From an uncultured Faecalibacterium sp. (GTDB lineage Bacteria > Bacillota > Clostridia > Oscillospirales > Ruminococcaceae): DNA of 16,953 nt. Position 1 is the first letter of the stretch, and each line of letters starts with the position of its first letter. The position numbers were made by a program, and so were the translations under genes. The notes below the pieces were generated by a model. It worked only from the letters and a program-made list of their open reading frames with translations, did not search any database and was not told where the DNA came from. The stretch is from assembly GCA_934501115.1 (NCBI GenBank), contig CAKSTO010000047.1:1-16953 (forward strand). Reading direction: 5' to 3'. Shown piece after piece: positions 1-6,425 of this stretch.

Positions 1-147
1 GCAAGGCACTTCAATTCCGGCGGTGCAGACACCGAGCAGATCCGGGCGAAACTCCTTGACGAACTTGCAGACCTGACCGCATTTCGGCTGCACGCCGAGA
101 AAGTTCTGGGTGAACTGTATGGCAACGCTCAAGCATATCGCCTCTAA
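1..147 (+). CDS. C-terminal fragment of a small mobilization accessory protein (partial)
   Basis: An open frame runs from the window edge to a TAA at 145-147, giving about 48 residues that end in ELYGNAQAYRL. It is hydrophilic and helix-prone, with no recognisable motif left. It overlaps the relaxase start (ATG at 119) by 29 nt in another frame, so the two are probably translationally coupled. In elements of this type the gene just before the relaxase usually encodes a MobC-like relaxosome accessory protein, so that is the positional guess. The fragment itself is too short to assign, and the start lies outside the window. Confidence 0.5.
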   Translation, partial: ARHFNSGGADTEQIRAKLLDELADLTAFRLHAEKVLGELYGNAQAYRL

Positions 148-1654
148 AAACTCGGACTACACCGCCATCGAAGCGTACCTCGTTTACCAGCACGATGCGT
201 TCACCGGAAAGCAACTTCTGGATGAACAGGGCAAGCCGAAGCTGCGGGATTCGTACCTGCTCGACACCCTTGAGTGTGGCGATTTCTCGTTTGCAACAGC
301 CTGTCTGCTGGCAAACCGCAAGTATGGTAAGAATACCCAGCATGGTGATATCAAAAGTCCCCAGTATATCACCAGCTTTGACCCACGCGATGCAGCCGAC
401 AATGGCTTGACCATGGAAACGGCACAGGCTCTTGGCCTGAAATTCTGCGAAGAAAACTTCCCAGGTCATCCTGCCATCGTCTGCACTCACCCGGATGGGC
501 ACAACCATTCGGGAAACATCCACGTCCACATCGTGATCGGCAGCGTCCGAACACGAGAAGTGGAACGCAAGCCCTATATGCAGAAGCCCCGCGACTGGCG
601 TGAGGGTATGAAGCATTCCAGCACTGCCCAGACCATGCGGCACCTCCGTGTCGAAGTCATGGAGCTGTGCGAGGGTGCCGGACTGTACCAGATTGACCTG
701 CTCAACGGCTCGAAAGAGCGTGTCAGCGAGGCCGAATATTGGGCAAGGCGGCGTGGGCAACAGAAACTTGATCTTGCAAACGCAGCTCTTGATGCCACTG
801 GACAACCGCCCCAACAGAAGAAGTTTGAAACCGTGAAGGATATCCTGCGGAAACAGATTTCTTCGGTGCTGTACCGCGCTACCAGCTTTGAGGATTTCTC
901 TGACAAGCTCATGCAGCAGTACGGCATTGCCGTCAAGGAAAGCCGTGGGCAGCTCAGCTACTTGCCTTCTGGCAGAACCAAGTTTATCCGGGCCAAACAT
1001 CTCGGTGACAAGTTTGAGAAAGGACTCGTGCTTGCCACCTTACAAGAAAATGCTGAGCGCAAACGCGCTGTCCAACCCAAGCCTGACCGCATTGGGAAAC
1101 TGGTCGATATTCAGGCGAAGCTGAAACAGGGCAAGGGCATCGGCTACGAGCGTTGGGCGAAGAAGCACAATCTCAAAGCCATGTCGCAGACTTTGATTCT
1201 CTTGCAGGAAAAAGGTCTGCTCAACGAGGACGCACTCGACCGGCGCATTGAAGAACTGCAATCGCAGTATGACCATGCAAAGGAAGTCGTGCTTGACCTC
1301 GATGCCCGCATGAAATCCACTCGCAAATTGTTGGAGCAGGTGGCAGCTTACAACAACACCAAGAACATCGCACAGCAGTTAAAGACCGCCAAGCGCCCCG
1401 CGGTCTTTGAGGAGCAGCACCGCGCAGAACTGACAGCATACCGGGCGGCAGCAGCCTATTTTAAGGCAAACGACATCACCAAGCTGCCCAGTCCGAAAAA
1501 GTTGGAAGCTGAGTACAATGCAATGGCATCCGAAAAGGCAAAGTTTTATGAGCAGTACAAGGAAGCTAAAGAGGAACTGCTCAAACTGAAAACCGCAAAG
1601 CAGAATGTTGCGTCCTTTTTCCGGGAGGAAGAACCGACGCAGCAGGAGAGATAA
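119..1654 (+). CDS. Relaxase/mobilization nuclease of an integrative element
   Basis: A 511-residue relaxase of the relaxase/mobilization nuclease family (PF03432-like, probably MOB_P class as in Tn1549-type elements). It would nick the transfer origin and lead one strand into the recipient. The N-terminus MATLKHIASKNSDY carries the tyrosine-containing segment expected for motif I (Y14, with Y20 and Y23 nearby). The metal-binding histidines appear in HPDGHNHSGNIHVHIVI (about residues 124-140; H128, H135 and H137 are the likely triad). The segment SFDPRDAADNGLT just before is also typical. The last ~150 residues are charged and probably coiled-coil. ATG 119 is preferred over an in-frame GTG at 110 because homologs begin MAT. 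The gene is intact. A ParB-like gene follows 12 nt downstream, with its ribosome site in the gap. Assignment to the family is firm; the exact MOB class is inferred. Confidence 0.93.
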   Translation: MATLKHIASKNSDYTAIEAYLVYQHDAFTGKQLLDEQGKPKLRDSYLLDTLECGDFSFATACLLANRKYGKNTQHGDIKSPQYITSFDPRDAADNGLTMETAQALGLKFCEENFPGHPAIVCTHPDGHNHSGNIHVHIVIGSVRTREVERKPYMQKPRDWREGMKHSSTAQTMRHLRVEVMELCEGAGLYQIDLLNGSKERVSEAEYWARRRGQQKLDLANAALDATGQPPQQKKFETVKDILRKQISSVLYRATSFEDFSDKLMQQYGIAVKESRGQLSYLPSGRTKFIRAKHLGDKFEKGLVLATLQENAERKRAVQPKPDRIGKLVDIQAKLKQGKGIGYERWAKKHNLKAMSQTLILLQEKGLLNEDALDRRIEELQSQYDHAKEVVLDLDARMKSTRKLLEQVAAYNNTKNIAQQLKTAKRPAVFEEQHRAELTAYRAAAAYFKANDITKLPSPKKLEAEYNAMASEKAKFYEQYKEAKEELLKLKTAKQNVASFFREEEPTQQER

Positions 1655-1666
1655 AGGAGTGTGCGT

Positions 1667-2602
1667 ATGATCAATCTGAAAATTGACCCGGAGTTCCAGT
1701 CTCAGATTCCCCCTCTGACCGATGATGAATTTAAGCAGCTTGAAGAAAATATCCTCAAGGAAGGCAAGCTACTCTCTCCTTTGATCGTTTGGAACAACAC
1801 CCTTGTTGACGGTCACAATCGTTATGAAATCGTTCAGGAGCATCCCGAAATCTCTTTCTCTACCATGCCGCTCCCGTTTGAAAGCAGAGAAGAAGTCCTC
1901 GCATGGATCTGCAAGAATCAGTTAGGGCGGCGTAATCTGACCCCGGAGCAGAAGAAGTTCCTTATGGGTAAGCAGTATTCCTCTGAAAAGCGCACCGAAG
2001 CATTTCGCGGCAATCAGCATCCTGCAAAGAAATCTGGCAGTGTTCAATCTGAACACAACCAGAAGCCCATGAAAACCTGTGAGCGCATTGCACAGGAAAA
2101 TCACAGCAGCGCAAGTTCAGTCCGCCGTGCAGAATACTATGCCCACGGCGTTGACGTTGCGGATGAACTGTCTCCCGGTTTCCGTGATCGGTTCTTCCGC
2201 GAGGAACTGCACATTCCCGATTATCTTCTCGAAAATCTCGGCAAGGCCAAGCCCGAAGAACAGGCTGAAATTTTTGAGGAAATCAAGAATTATGTGCCGA
2301 AGCCGAAGAAAGTCAAGCCTAACAAAGTAACGGTGAAGCAGGCAGAGAAAGCCGCCAGCAACACCATTGATGAAAGCTATGATGTTCCCCAAAAGTTTCT
2401 CGAACTGTACTACCGGCTCCACAATGCTGAATCTCTCATGCGAAAGAGTTGGGAAGTTACGTTCGACTTGAACCCGAAACTTCTTACGCATCCGGAACAG
2501 GTCAAAGTTCTTCGCTTTGCCTTGAAACCTCATCTTGAATTTTTGAAAACGCTGGACGAAGTTCTTGCAGAATCCAGCGGTGAATCCTCTAAAACGGCAT
2601 AA
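1667..2602 (+). CDS. ParB N-terminal (ParB/Srx fold) domain protein of the mobile element
   Basis: A 311-residue protein with a ParB/sulfiredoxin-type N-terminal domain. Residues 1-90 match the ParB pattern: LTDDEFKQLEENILKEG, then LIVWNNTLVDGHNRYEI with the DGHNRY box at 48-53, then the REEVLAWICKNQLGRRNLT helix. A middle segment (about 125-165) may be a DNA-binding helical region, and the C-terminal half is helical and lysine-rich. Such proteins are common beside relaxases in Firmicutes integrative elements, where they probably serve maintenance or regulation; the exact role is unknown. ATG 1667 is preferred over GTG 1661 because AAAGGAG at 1653-1659 lies 7 nt upstream of it and overlaps too closely for the GTG. 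It is probably co-transcribed with the relaxase. Confidence 0.85.
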   Translation: MINLKIDPEFQSQIPPLTDDEFKQLEENILKEGKLLSPLIVWNNTLVDGHNRYEIVQEHPEISFSTMPLPFESREEVLAWICKNQLGRRNLTPEQKKFLMGKQYSSEKRTEAFRGNQHPAKKSGSVQSEHNQKPMKTCERIAQENHSSASSVRRAEYYAHGVDVADELSPGFRDRFFREELHIPDYLLENLGKAKPEEQAEIFEEIKNYVPKPKKVKPNKVTVKQAEKAASNTIDESYDVPQKFLELYYRLHNAESLMRKSWEVTFDLNPKLLTHPEQVKVLRFALKPHLEFLKTLDEVLAESSGESSKTA

Positions 2603-2745
2603 CGACAGGCACTTGTAAGCCATCAACGAGCCACCAGCCGCAAGTGCAGGGCGGAAAGCATCCGCGCCCTTGCGCCTGATAAAAATTGGAACTTTGATTT
2701 TCTCGCCCGACTTTGCCACGGTGGGACGATCAAAGGAGCGTGCGT
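2603..2745 (+). other. Intergenic gap before the small element gene
   Basis: I see no convincing coding frame here. An imperfect hairpin (GGGCGGA at 2649-2655 against TCCGCGCCC at 2661-2669, with a two-base bulge) follows the ParB-like gene but lacks a T-run, so it is not a clear terminator. The gap ends in a ribosome site, AAAGGAG at 2732-2738, followed by CGTGCGT. This closely matches the AAAGGAG-TGTGCGT in front of the ParB-like gene. No clear promoter hexamers were found. Confidence 0.4.
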
Positions 2746-3033
2746 TTGAACAAAAAGAAAAAGTCCACAAACACTTCCCCCTATCCCGATGAAGTCATCG
2801 ACCGTCTGGCACGGGCATTCTACCCGGCGATCCTTGCCTGCTGGAACAGCGAGGAAGGCCAGCGGGAGTTTGCTGCATGGCAGGCGGAACAGGCTCATCT
2901 TGCAGGAAAAGAAAAACAGGAAGTTCCCGTTGGGGAACTTCCTGCGGTACATATCGTTATTGTCTGTGGCTTTTGGCAGGGTGCGTCCTATTCAGGGGTG
3001 CACCCTGTTTTTATTTCTGAATGGCTCTATTAA
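2746..3033 (+). CDS. Small hypothetical protein of the mobile element, 3' end apparently altered
   Basis: About 95 residues. Residues 1-65 (lysine-rich start, then PYPDEVIDRLARAFYPAIL and NSEEGQREFAAWQAEQA) look like a small helical protein typical of Clostridia integrative elements; no function is known to me. The TTG at 2746 is chosen as start because AAAGGAG (2732-2738) sits 7 nt upstream, the same spacing and near-identical spacer as for the ParB-like gene. A GTG at 2740 would be too close. The tail after about residue 65 is odd: the DNA encoding it forms a 12-bp hairpin (2917-2944) and then a terminator-like hairpin with T-run (2977-3012), and its stop is only 3 nt from the convergent stop of the S-4TM gene. 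The natural 3' end was probably lost when the AT-rich defence module arrived. Confidence 0.55.
   Translation: MNKKKKSTNTSPYPDEVIDRLARAFYPAILACWNSEEGQREFAAWQAEQAHLAGKEKQEVPVGELPAVHIVIVCGFWQGASYSGVHPVFISEWLY
2917..2944. repeat. Perfect 12-bp inverted repeat with 4-nt loop
   Basis: CAGGAAGTTCCC at 2917-2928 pairs perfectly with GGGAACTTCCTG at 2933-2944 around the loop GTTG. It lies inside the 3' part of the small gene and has no T-run on either side, so it is not a simple intrinsic terminator. It may be a protein-binding palindrome, an mRNA stabiliser, or a remnant of an element end. Confidence 0.6.
2977..3012 (+). terminator. Intrinsic terminator at the end of the mobile-element block
   Basis: CAGGGTGC at 2977-2984 pairs with GCACCCTG at 3000-3007, with a 15-nt loop that can pair further, followed directly by TTTTT. 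It would end plus-strand transcripts from the relaxase/ParB-like block just before the convergent CBASS operon. It lies inside the reading frame of the small gene, which supports the view that this gene's current 3' end is not original. On the minus strand the hairpin has no T-run. Confidence 0.7.
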
Positions 3034-3036
3034 CTT

Positions 3037-3894
3037 TTACGCTTGCTCACTTATACGCCTATATAAATCTGTCAGCGGTTTTGCTAGTTTTTCATAAACA
3101 AAATTCACACCAAATACACTGGTAGATCGTCTCTGATTAATCAAATCTTGAAGTACCACTAACGCTTTCTCGTCCGGAGGTTGATTTAGTCGTATAATTT
3201 CCATTACACCTGAAATCTTATATGAGAGTTGATAATACAAAATATATTCTCTTGCTCGTTCAATAAGCTTTAACATTATGCCTACCAAACATACTATTAT
3301 TGTCCAGATTCCCTTAATTGGGACAAGATAAAACACCGCTCCCATGAGAATCACTGTCGAAGTAATTGCTAATCCAAGCCGCCATTGGCTCAGTTTGCTA
3401 TCCCACCAAGCATTCATTCGCTGACATTCAAACTGAGCCTCAGATCCCTCATACTTTTTTGAAAATGAATACCAATCTTTAACACCCGGAGGCGAATCAT
3501 TTCCACTGTTTTTTATTTGAGTAGCAAATTTTTGAGGGTGTTTCGCGCATATTTTTTCTACCAGTTCAAATGTTTCTCTTGAAGTAGAGCATTCTTCACA
3601 TCCAATTTTAAGAACACAATCATCAAAATGCTTTCTCAACATAGCAGCATTAGAATTCTTTTTAACAAGAGCAATATTCAATAAAAATGCCAAGACATCA
3701 CACAATATAGAGCCAACACTCAAAAGGACTGAGCCTGACTCATTGGGAAGAAAGCCGATCACAAACGAAAGTATACACAGTCCCCATACCCAGTAATTCA
3801 ATTTTTCAGCTGTGTTATAACATTCACGGGCCGCATACTGTATTTTTAATTGAAGTTCTTGATTTTGTCTAACTTGAATTTCTTTGCTACTCAT
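3037..3894 (-). CDS. CBASS effector: S-4TM (SMODS-associating four-TM) membrane protein
   Basis: A 285-residue membrane protein matching the S-4TM effector family (S_4TM) associated with CD-NTases. Four hydrophobic segments are visible in two hairpins: about 35-50 and 55-77, then 173-191 and 196-212. Between them is a soluble stretch with the family-like features DWYSFSKKYEG and CQRMNAWWDSKLSQW (about 140-171). The C-terminal ~70 residues are cytosolic and helical. The expected role is to sense the cyclic nucleotide made by the CD-NTase and disrupt the inner membrane, killing or arresting the infected cell; this is inferred from family and operon. Its ATG overlaps the E2-like stop by 4 nt (ATGA), so it is the last gene of the operon. 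The DNA is AT-rich (one sampled 60-base line is about 32% GC), unlike both flanks. No minus-strand terminator with a T-run is visible after it. Confidence 0.86.
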   Translation of the reverse strand: MSSKEIQVRQNQELQLKIQYAARECYNTAEKLNYWVWGLCILSFVIGFLPNESGSVLLSVGSILCDVLAFLLNIALVKKNSNAAMLRKHFDDCVLKIGCEECSTSRETFELVEKICAKHPQKFATQIKNSGNDSPPGVKDWYSFSKKYEGSEAQFECQRMNAWWDSKLSQWRLGLAITSTVILMGAVFYLVPIKGIWTIIVCLVGIMLKLIERAREYILYYQLSYKISGVMEIIRLNQPPDEKALVVLQDLINQRRSTSVFGVNFVYEKLAKPLTDLYRRISEQA

Positions 3895-4568
3895 TCTTTG
3901 CCTTTCCGCACTTTATAGAGTGTGTATTCAATCAAAGATAAATCCTGCTTTAAAAATTCATATGCGTCAAAGTTATTATAGTAGGCTATCACGTACTTTC
4001 CATGGCAATCCCTAAGATGTTTCTGAGAACCGCAGGGGCACTTAAAATGACCTCTATATGGCTTCGTAGCTATATAACGCATAAGATAATATGTTTTAGT
4101 CAAATCTGTCTCATTTAGCTTTTCTCCATAGTAATCGAGCAGGCCGATTATTCCATGGGCTCTTTCTCCAAATGGAAACACTCCATAGCGTTTGAAATAC
4201 TCATATGAAAAAAAGTAAGTTTCTACATAATTAAGCATCCATTCAGACAATGTCATGCCATTCAAGAATTTCAGTTTTATTACAGTATCAATTTCAAGAC
4301 ACAAGCCTCCATCTTTATAACGATGTGGATACGAAGAATCAATCTGATTACCTGCATCAATAACATATGGTACTTGATTTGACTCAATCGGAATAATAAT
4401 TGTTATTGAATAGTCCTTATTAAGTCGAACGTCATTCCACTCTCTGTTTATCTCAATATTTCCAGAAAGTTTAATTTGCGAATCTTCAACTGTCACAACT
4501 TTTAATTCTTTATAACACTGCAAAAGGCTTTGGACTTGTTGCAGCGCAACTGCTTGAGAAAAAATCAT
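3891..4568 (-). CDS. CBASS E2-like conjugation protein with C-terminal SEC-C zinc motif
   Basis: A 225-residue protein read as the E2-like (ubiquitin-conjugating fold) partner of a type II short CBASS. Residues 50-95 contain the beta segments KDYSITIIIPIE and VPYVIDAG, followed by YPHRYKDGGLCLEI. This places a conserved-looking His at 82 and the candidate catalytic cysteine at C90, as in prokaryotic E2-like proteins. Residues 105-150 are helical. Residues 174-191 hold a SEC-C type zinc motif, HFKCPCGSQKHLRDCHGK (C177, C179, C188, H189). There is no E1 or JAB protein in the operon, so this is the E2-only layout. It overlaps the CD-NTase upstream and the S-4TM gene downstream by 4 nt each. The likely job is to regulate or prime the CD-NTase through its C-terminus. 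The fold assignment comes from motif and context, not from an alignment. Confidence 0.8.
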   Translation of the reverse strand: MIFSQAVALQQVQSLLQCYKELKVVTVEDSQIKLSGNIEINREWNDVRLNKDYSITIIIPIESNQVPYVIDAGNQIDSSYPHRYKDGGLCLEIDTVIKLKFLNGMTLSEWMLNYVETYFFSYEYFKRYGVFPFGERAHGIIGLLDYYGEKLNETDLTKTYYLMRYIATKPYRGHFKCPCGSQKHLRDCHGKYVIAYYNNFDAYEFLKQDLSLIEYTLYKVRKGKE

Positions 4569-5788
4569 ATTTTACAGTATGGCTTAGGAGCCGATTCTTT
4601 AATAATCAGTCTGGGAGCTTCTGTCGTCATATATTTTTCCCCTAATGCCGCAGTAACAGCTTTTGAGCCAAACCCATTATCAAGAGTAGTTCTAAAATGT
4701 TTATCATCCTGCTGCAACGAATCAATCAAATCACTTGTTACAACTTTTATCCACATAAAAAAGGTTTTAGGAATTCGAGGGTTTTCATTCCACTTATTCG
4801 CTAAGTTATCCTCAGGATTTGCTGGATTTGCAATATACCAAACCCCATTATTATGTGAGATTACATTTCTGGCTCCGTATAATGCTACGAATTCTTTTTG
4901 ATTCTTCGCCAGATGCTGTGCGTAAATCTCAAGTTCTTTAAGGACATACTCTAATAATTCAAAAACAGAACATTCTGGATTGTATGCTTTAGAAATTTCT
5001 GTAACCAAAACATTTATGATTGCAGAAATCGGTTTAATATCATCGCCACCCGGCAGTTTATCGTAGTATACATTTCGATGATATTTCAGAAGTTGAATAA
5101 CCCGTTGAAGTGCCGATCTGTCTAGCGCATGTGGGATTTCCTCAACAGAAGCGTAGAATCTCGAATGTCTTTTGAACAATTCATTTCTGTAATTATTTCG
5201 TCCCGCCTCCAAAAACGGTTTGTTAATTTCATCAAACCACTGTCGAAAACCTCTAGGGTTATTAGTAATCCATGTGTAATTATGGTTTCCATTATGTTTT
5301 GGAATTGCAACAGCTGTATTTATCAAATTCGGGTAAGAGCTTTTAGCCAAAAGCGACTGTTTTTTCTCCTCACTCTCATCTGTTGCAGGAACAATATCAA
5401 TTGTAAAGCCGATCTTTCCCACATCAGCATACTCGATTGTGAAGCACTCATCCCAAATTTCTAGTTTTCCTTCATATATTCCACTGGCTTTTAGTGCGTC
5501 AAGAAGAATTTTTCTTAATTCACTAGGCGTGTGACTACTCCTGTCGCCTTTGATCTGACAGATAAAGTCCAAATCATAATTCGCATCCGCGCTCTTGCTA
5601 GTCGGTCTAACTACAGTTCCAAATGCGAAAGAACCCTGAGGATACATTTCTGCCTCTATTCCATAGCTTTCAAGATAAGCCGTGATTGCCTTATACTTTT
5701 CAACTGCATTAGAGTACATCGTAGGCGAGATGTCTAATTCTGAAATTATTGATAGAATATCCTGCTGGCGTTCAAGTACATTTGGCAT
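4565..5788 (-). CDS. CBASS CD-NTase (cGAS/DncV-like nucleotidyltransferase)
   Basis: A 407-residue nucleotidyltransferase expected to make a cyclic di- or trinucleotide alarm signal when phage is sensed. The polymerase-beta-like core is clear: PQGSFAFGTVVRP (G52-S53), then YDLDFICQI with the metal-binding pair D72 and D74, and the third carboxylate D131 in FTIDIVP. The helical C-terminal half (SALQRVIQLLKYHRN, DDIKPISAIINVLV) fits the SMODS/CD-NTase family at normal length. The protein ends KPYCKI, not in the small Gly/Ala residue common in Cap2-coupled enzymes. The start ATG at 5788 follows a good ribosome site (AGGAGG, 5795-5800) with a 6-nt spacer. It is the first gene of the operon, behind a strong promoter and a CIRCE-like operator. 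The clade and nucleotide product cannot be told from reading alone. Confidence 0.9.
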   Translation of the reverse strand: MPNVLERQQDILSIISELDISPTMYSNAVEKYKAITAYLESYGIEAEMYPQGSFAFGTVVRPTSKSADANYDLDFICQIKGDRSSHTPSELRKILLDALKASGIYEGKLEIWDECFTIEYADVGKIGFTIDIVPATDESEEKKQSLLAKSSYPNLINTAVAIPKHNGNHNYTWITNNPRGFRQWFDEINKPFLEAGRNNYRNELFKRHSRFYASVEEIPHALDRSALQRVIQLLKYHRNVYYDKLPGGDDIKPISAIINVLVTEISKAYNPECSVFELLEYVLKELEIYAQHLAKNQKEFVALYGARNVISHNNGVWYIANPANPEDNLANKWNENPRIPKTFFMWIKVVTSDLIDSLQQDDKHFRTTLDNGFGSKAVTAALGEKYMTTEAPRLIIKESAPKPYCKI

Positions 5789-5815
5789 AAAAGGCCTCCT
5801 TATATCCTTGCAGTT

Positions 5816-5842
5816 CTAGCACTCGTCGTGTCAGAGTGCTAC
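5816..5842. promoter_or_regulatory. CIRCE-like operator (HrcA binding site) in the CBASS leader
   Basis: On the plus strand CTAGCACTC (5816-5824), nine bases, then GAGTGCTAC (5834-5842). The CIRCE consensus is TTAGCACTC-N9-GAGTGCTAA, so this matches 16 of 18 positions with the exact 9-nt spacer; only the outermost base of each arm differs. It sits 11 nt downstream of the -10 box, over the likely start of transcription and leader, which is where HrcA operators lie at groESL and dnaK operons of Firmicutes. It should let HrcA repress the CBASS operon until heat or folding stress titrates GroEL. The hrcA gene is not in the window. Confidence 0.85.
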
Positions 5843-5853
5843 TTTCATTTAAC

Positions 5854-5882
5854 AATATATCACCATTCAGGTGCTTTGTCAA
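5854..5882 (-). promoter_or_regulatory. Sigma-A promoter of the CBASS operon
   Basis: On the minus strand TTGACA (5882-5877), exactly 17 nt, then TATATT (5859-5854). The -35 box is perfect and the -10 has one mismatch to TATAAT. Transcription should start near 5847, so the CIRCE-like repeat falls at roughly +5 to +31. A promoter this strong in front of a toxic effector fits an operon held down by a repressor. Confidence 0.85.
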
Positions 5883-5978
5883 ATTCCAAAATATTCTTTA
5901 CAATTCGTTAATATTTTTAGGCTGTGCGTTTATCTTTAAGTCGATTGTTAATTTTTTCTCGCAATTCTTACTTGACAG

Positions 5979-6022
5979 AAAAAGGGTGCCACTTTGCAAG
6001 CCAGCAAAGTGGCACCCTTTTT
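5979..6022. terminator. Strong bidirectional intrinsic terminator
   Basis: A perfect 19-bp stem: positions 5979-5997 (AAAAAGGGTGCCACTTTGC) pair with 6004-6022 around a 6-nt loop. A-runs and T-runs lie at the outer ends, so it can work on both strands. Its right edge touches the last base of the stop codon of the DUF6061-like gene, whose transcript it must end. It also isolates the CBASS promoter from upstream transcription. Confidence 0.92.
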
Positions 6023-6273
6023 CAATCTCCAAATCCATGAACAGATATCACTGTTCCTAAATACTCTTCTAAATCACCGTTCAAGATCAAATCTGCATAG
6101 CCCAGTGGGTCATTGTAGATGAGATAATCCAACTCCGACCTCTGTGCCATAGTCACATCCAGTGCATTCTCGACCCCGGTGCAGTCGATGGAGATCATTC
6201 TCCCATCCCGGAGCAGCAGTTCCACGCAGCCGGTGTCCATATTAAACTTGCAAACGCTTTCATCATACTTCAT
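6022..6273 (-). CDS. DUF6061-like small protein of unknown function
   Basis: An 83-residue acidic protein (MKYDESVCKFNMDTGCVELL, then QRSELDYLIYNDPLGYADLI at about 49-68) that I recognise as similar to the DUF6061 family, common in gut Clostridia, often in or near integrative elements. No signal peptide, membrane segment or catalytic motif is visible. No function is known to me. The start is supported by CAGGAGG, 8 nt upstream of the ATG. The stop codon's last base is the first base of the downstream terminator stem, so this is a compact single-gene unit. It lies between the AT-rich CBASS module and tRNA-Pro, and its base composition is closer to the chromosome than to CBASS, so whether it belongs to the island or to the backbone is open. 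No convincing promoter was found upstream. Confidence 0.75.
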   Translation of the reverse strand: MKYDESVCKFNMDTGCVELLLRDGRMISIDCTGVENALDVTMAQRSELDYLIYNDPLGYADLILNGDLEEYLGTVISVHGFGD

Positions 6274-6370
6274 GTTTGTGTCCTCCTGAAATCATGTTGT
6301 GGCTTATGTCGGCCAATCTATGATTTCGGATTTCATCTTCCACGGACACCTGCGTTAAATTTTCCGAAGA

Positions 6371-6425
6371 AAACAAATAATCCGAACCCATCTCCTATCG
6401 GAAACAAGTTCGGATTATTTTTGTT
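6371..6425 (-). terminator. Intrinsic terminator of the tRNA-Pro transcript
   Basis: AATAATCCGAAC (6376-6387) pairs with GTTCGGATTATT (6408-6419) around a 20-nt loop, and the flanks AAACA and TGTTT extend the symmetry. On the minus strand it follows the tRNA 3' end directly and runs into a T-rich stretch. The stem is AT-rich, so it is weaker than the other terminators in the window. Confidence 0.65.

Noticed and set aside
11..1000. Minus-strand open frame of 329 codons opposite the relaxase
   Set aside because: It mirrors a clear relaxase gene, has no family-like motifs, and has no ribosome site or promoter; it is a shadow of a GC-rich gene.
2117..2770. Minus-strand open frame opposite the ParB-like gene and gap
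   Set aside because: It is Phe/Arg-rich with no recognisable domain; the plus-strand ParB domain explains the region.
2917..2944. 12-bp hairpin as an intrinsic terminator
   Set aside because: The stem is strong but no T-run follows on either strand; it is listed only as an inverted repeat.
3037..5978. Toxin-antitoxin or restriction system as explanation of the AT-rich block
   Set aside because: CD-NTase motifs, the E2-like/SEC-C protein and the four-TM effector fit CBASS better; no nuclease or methyltransferase motifs are seen.
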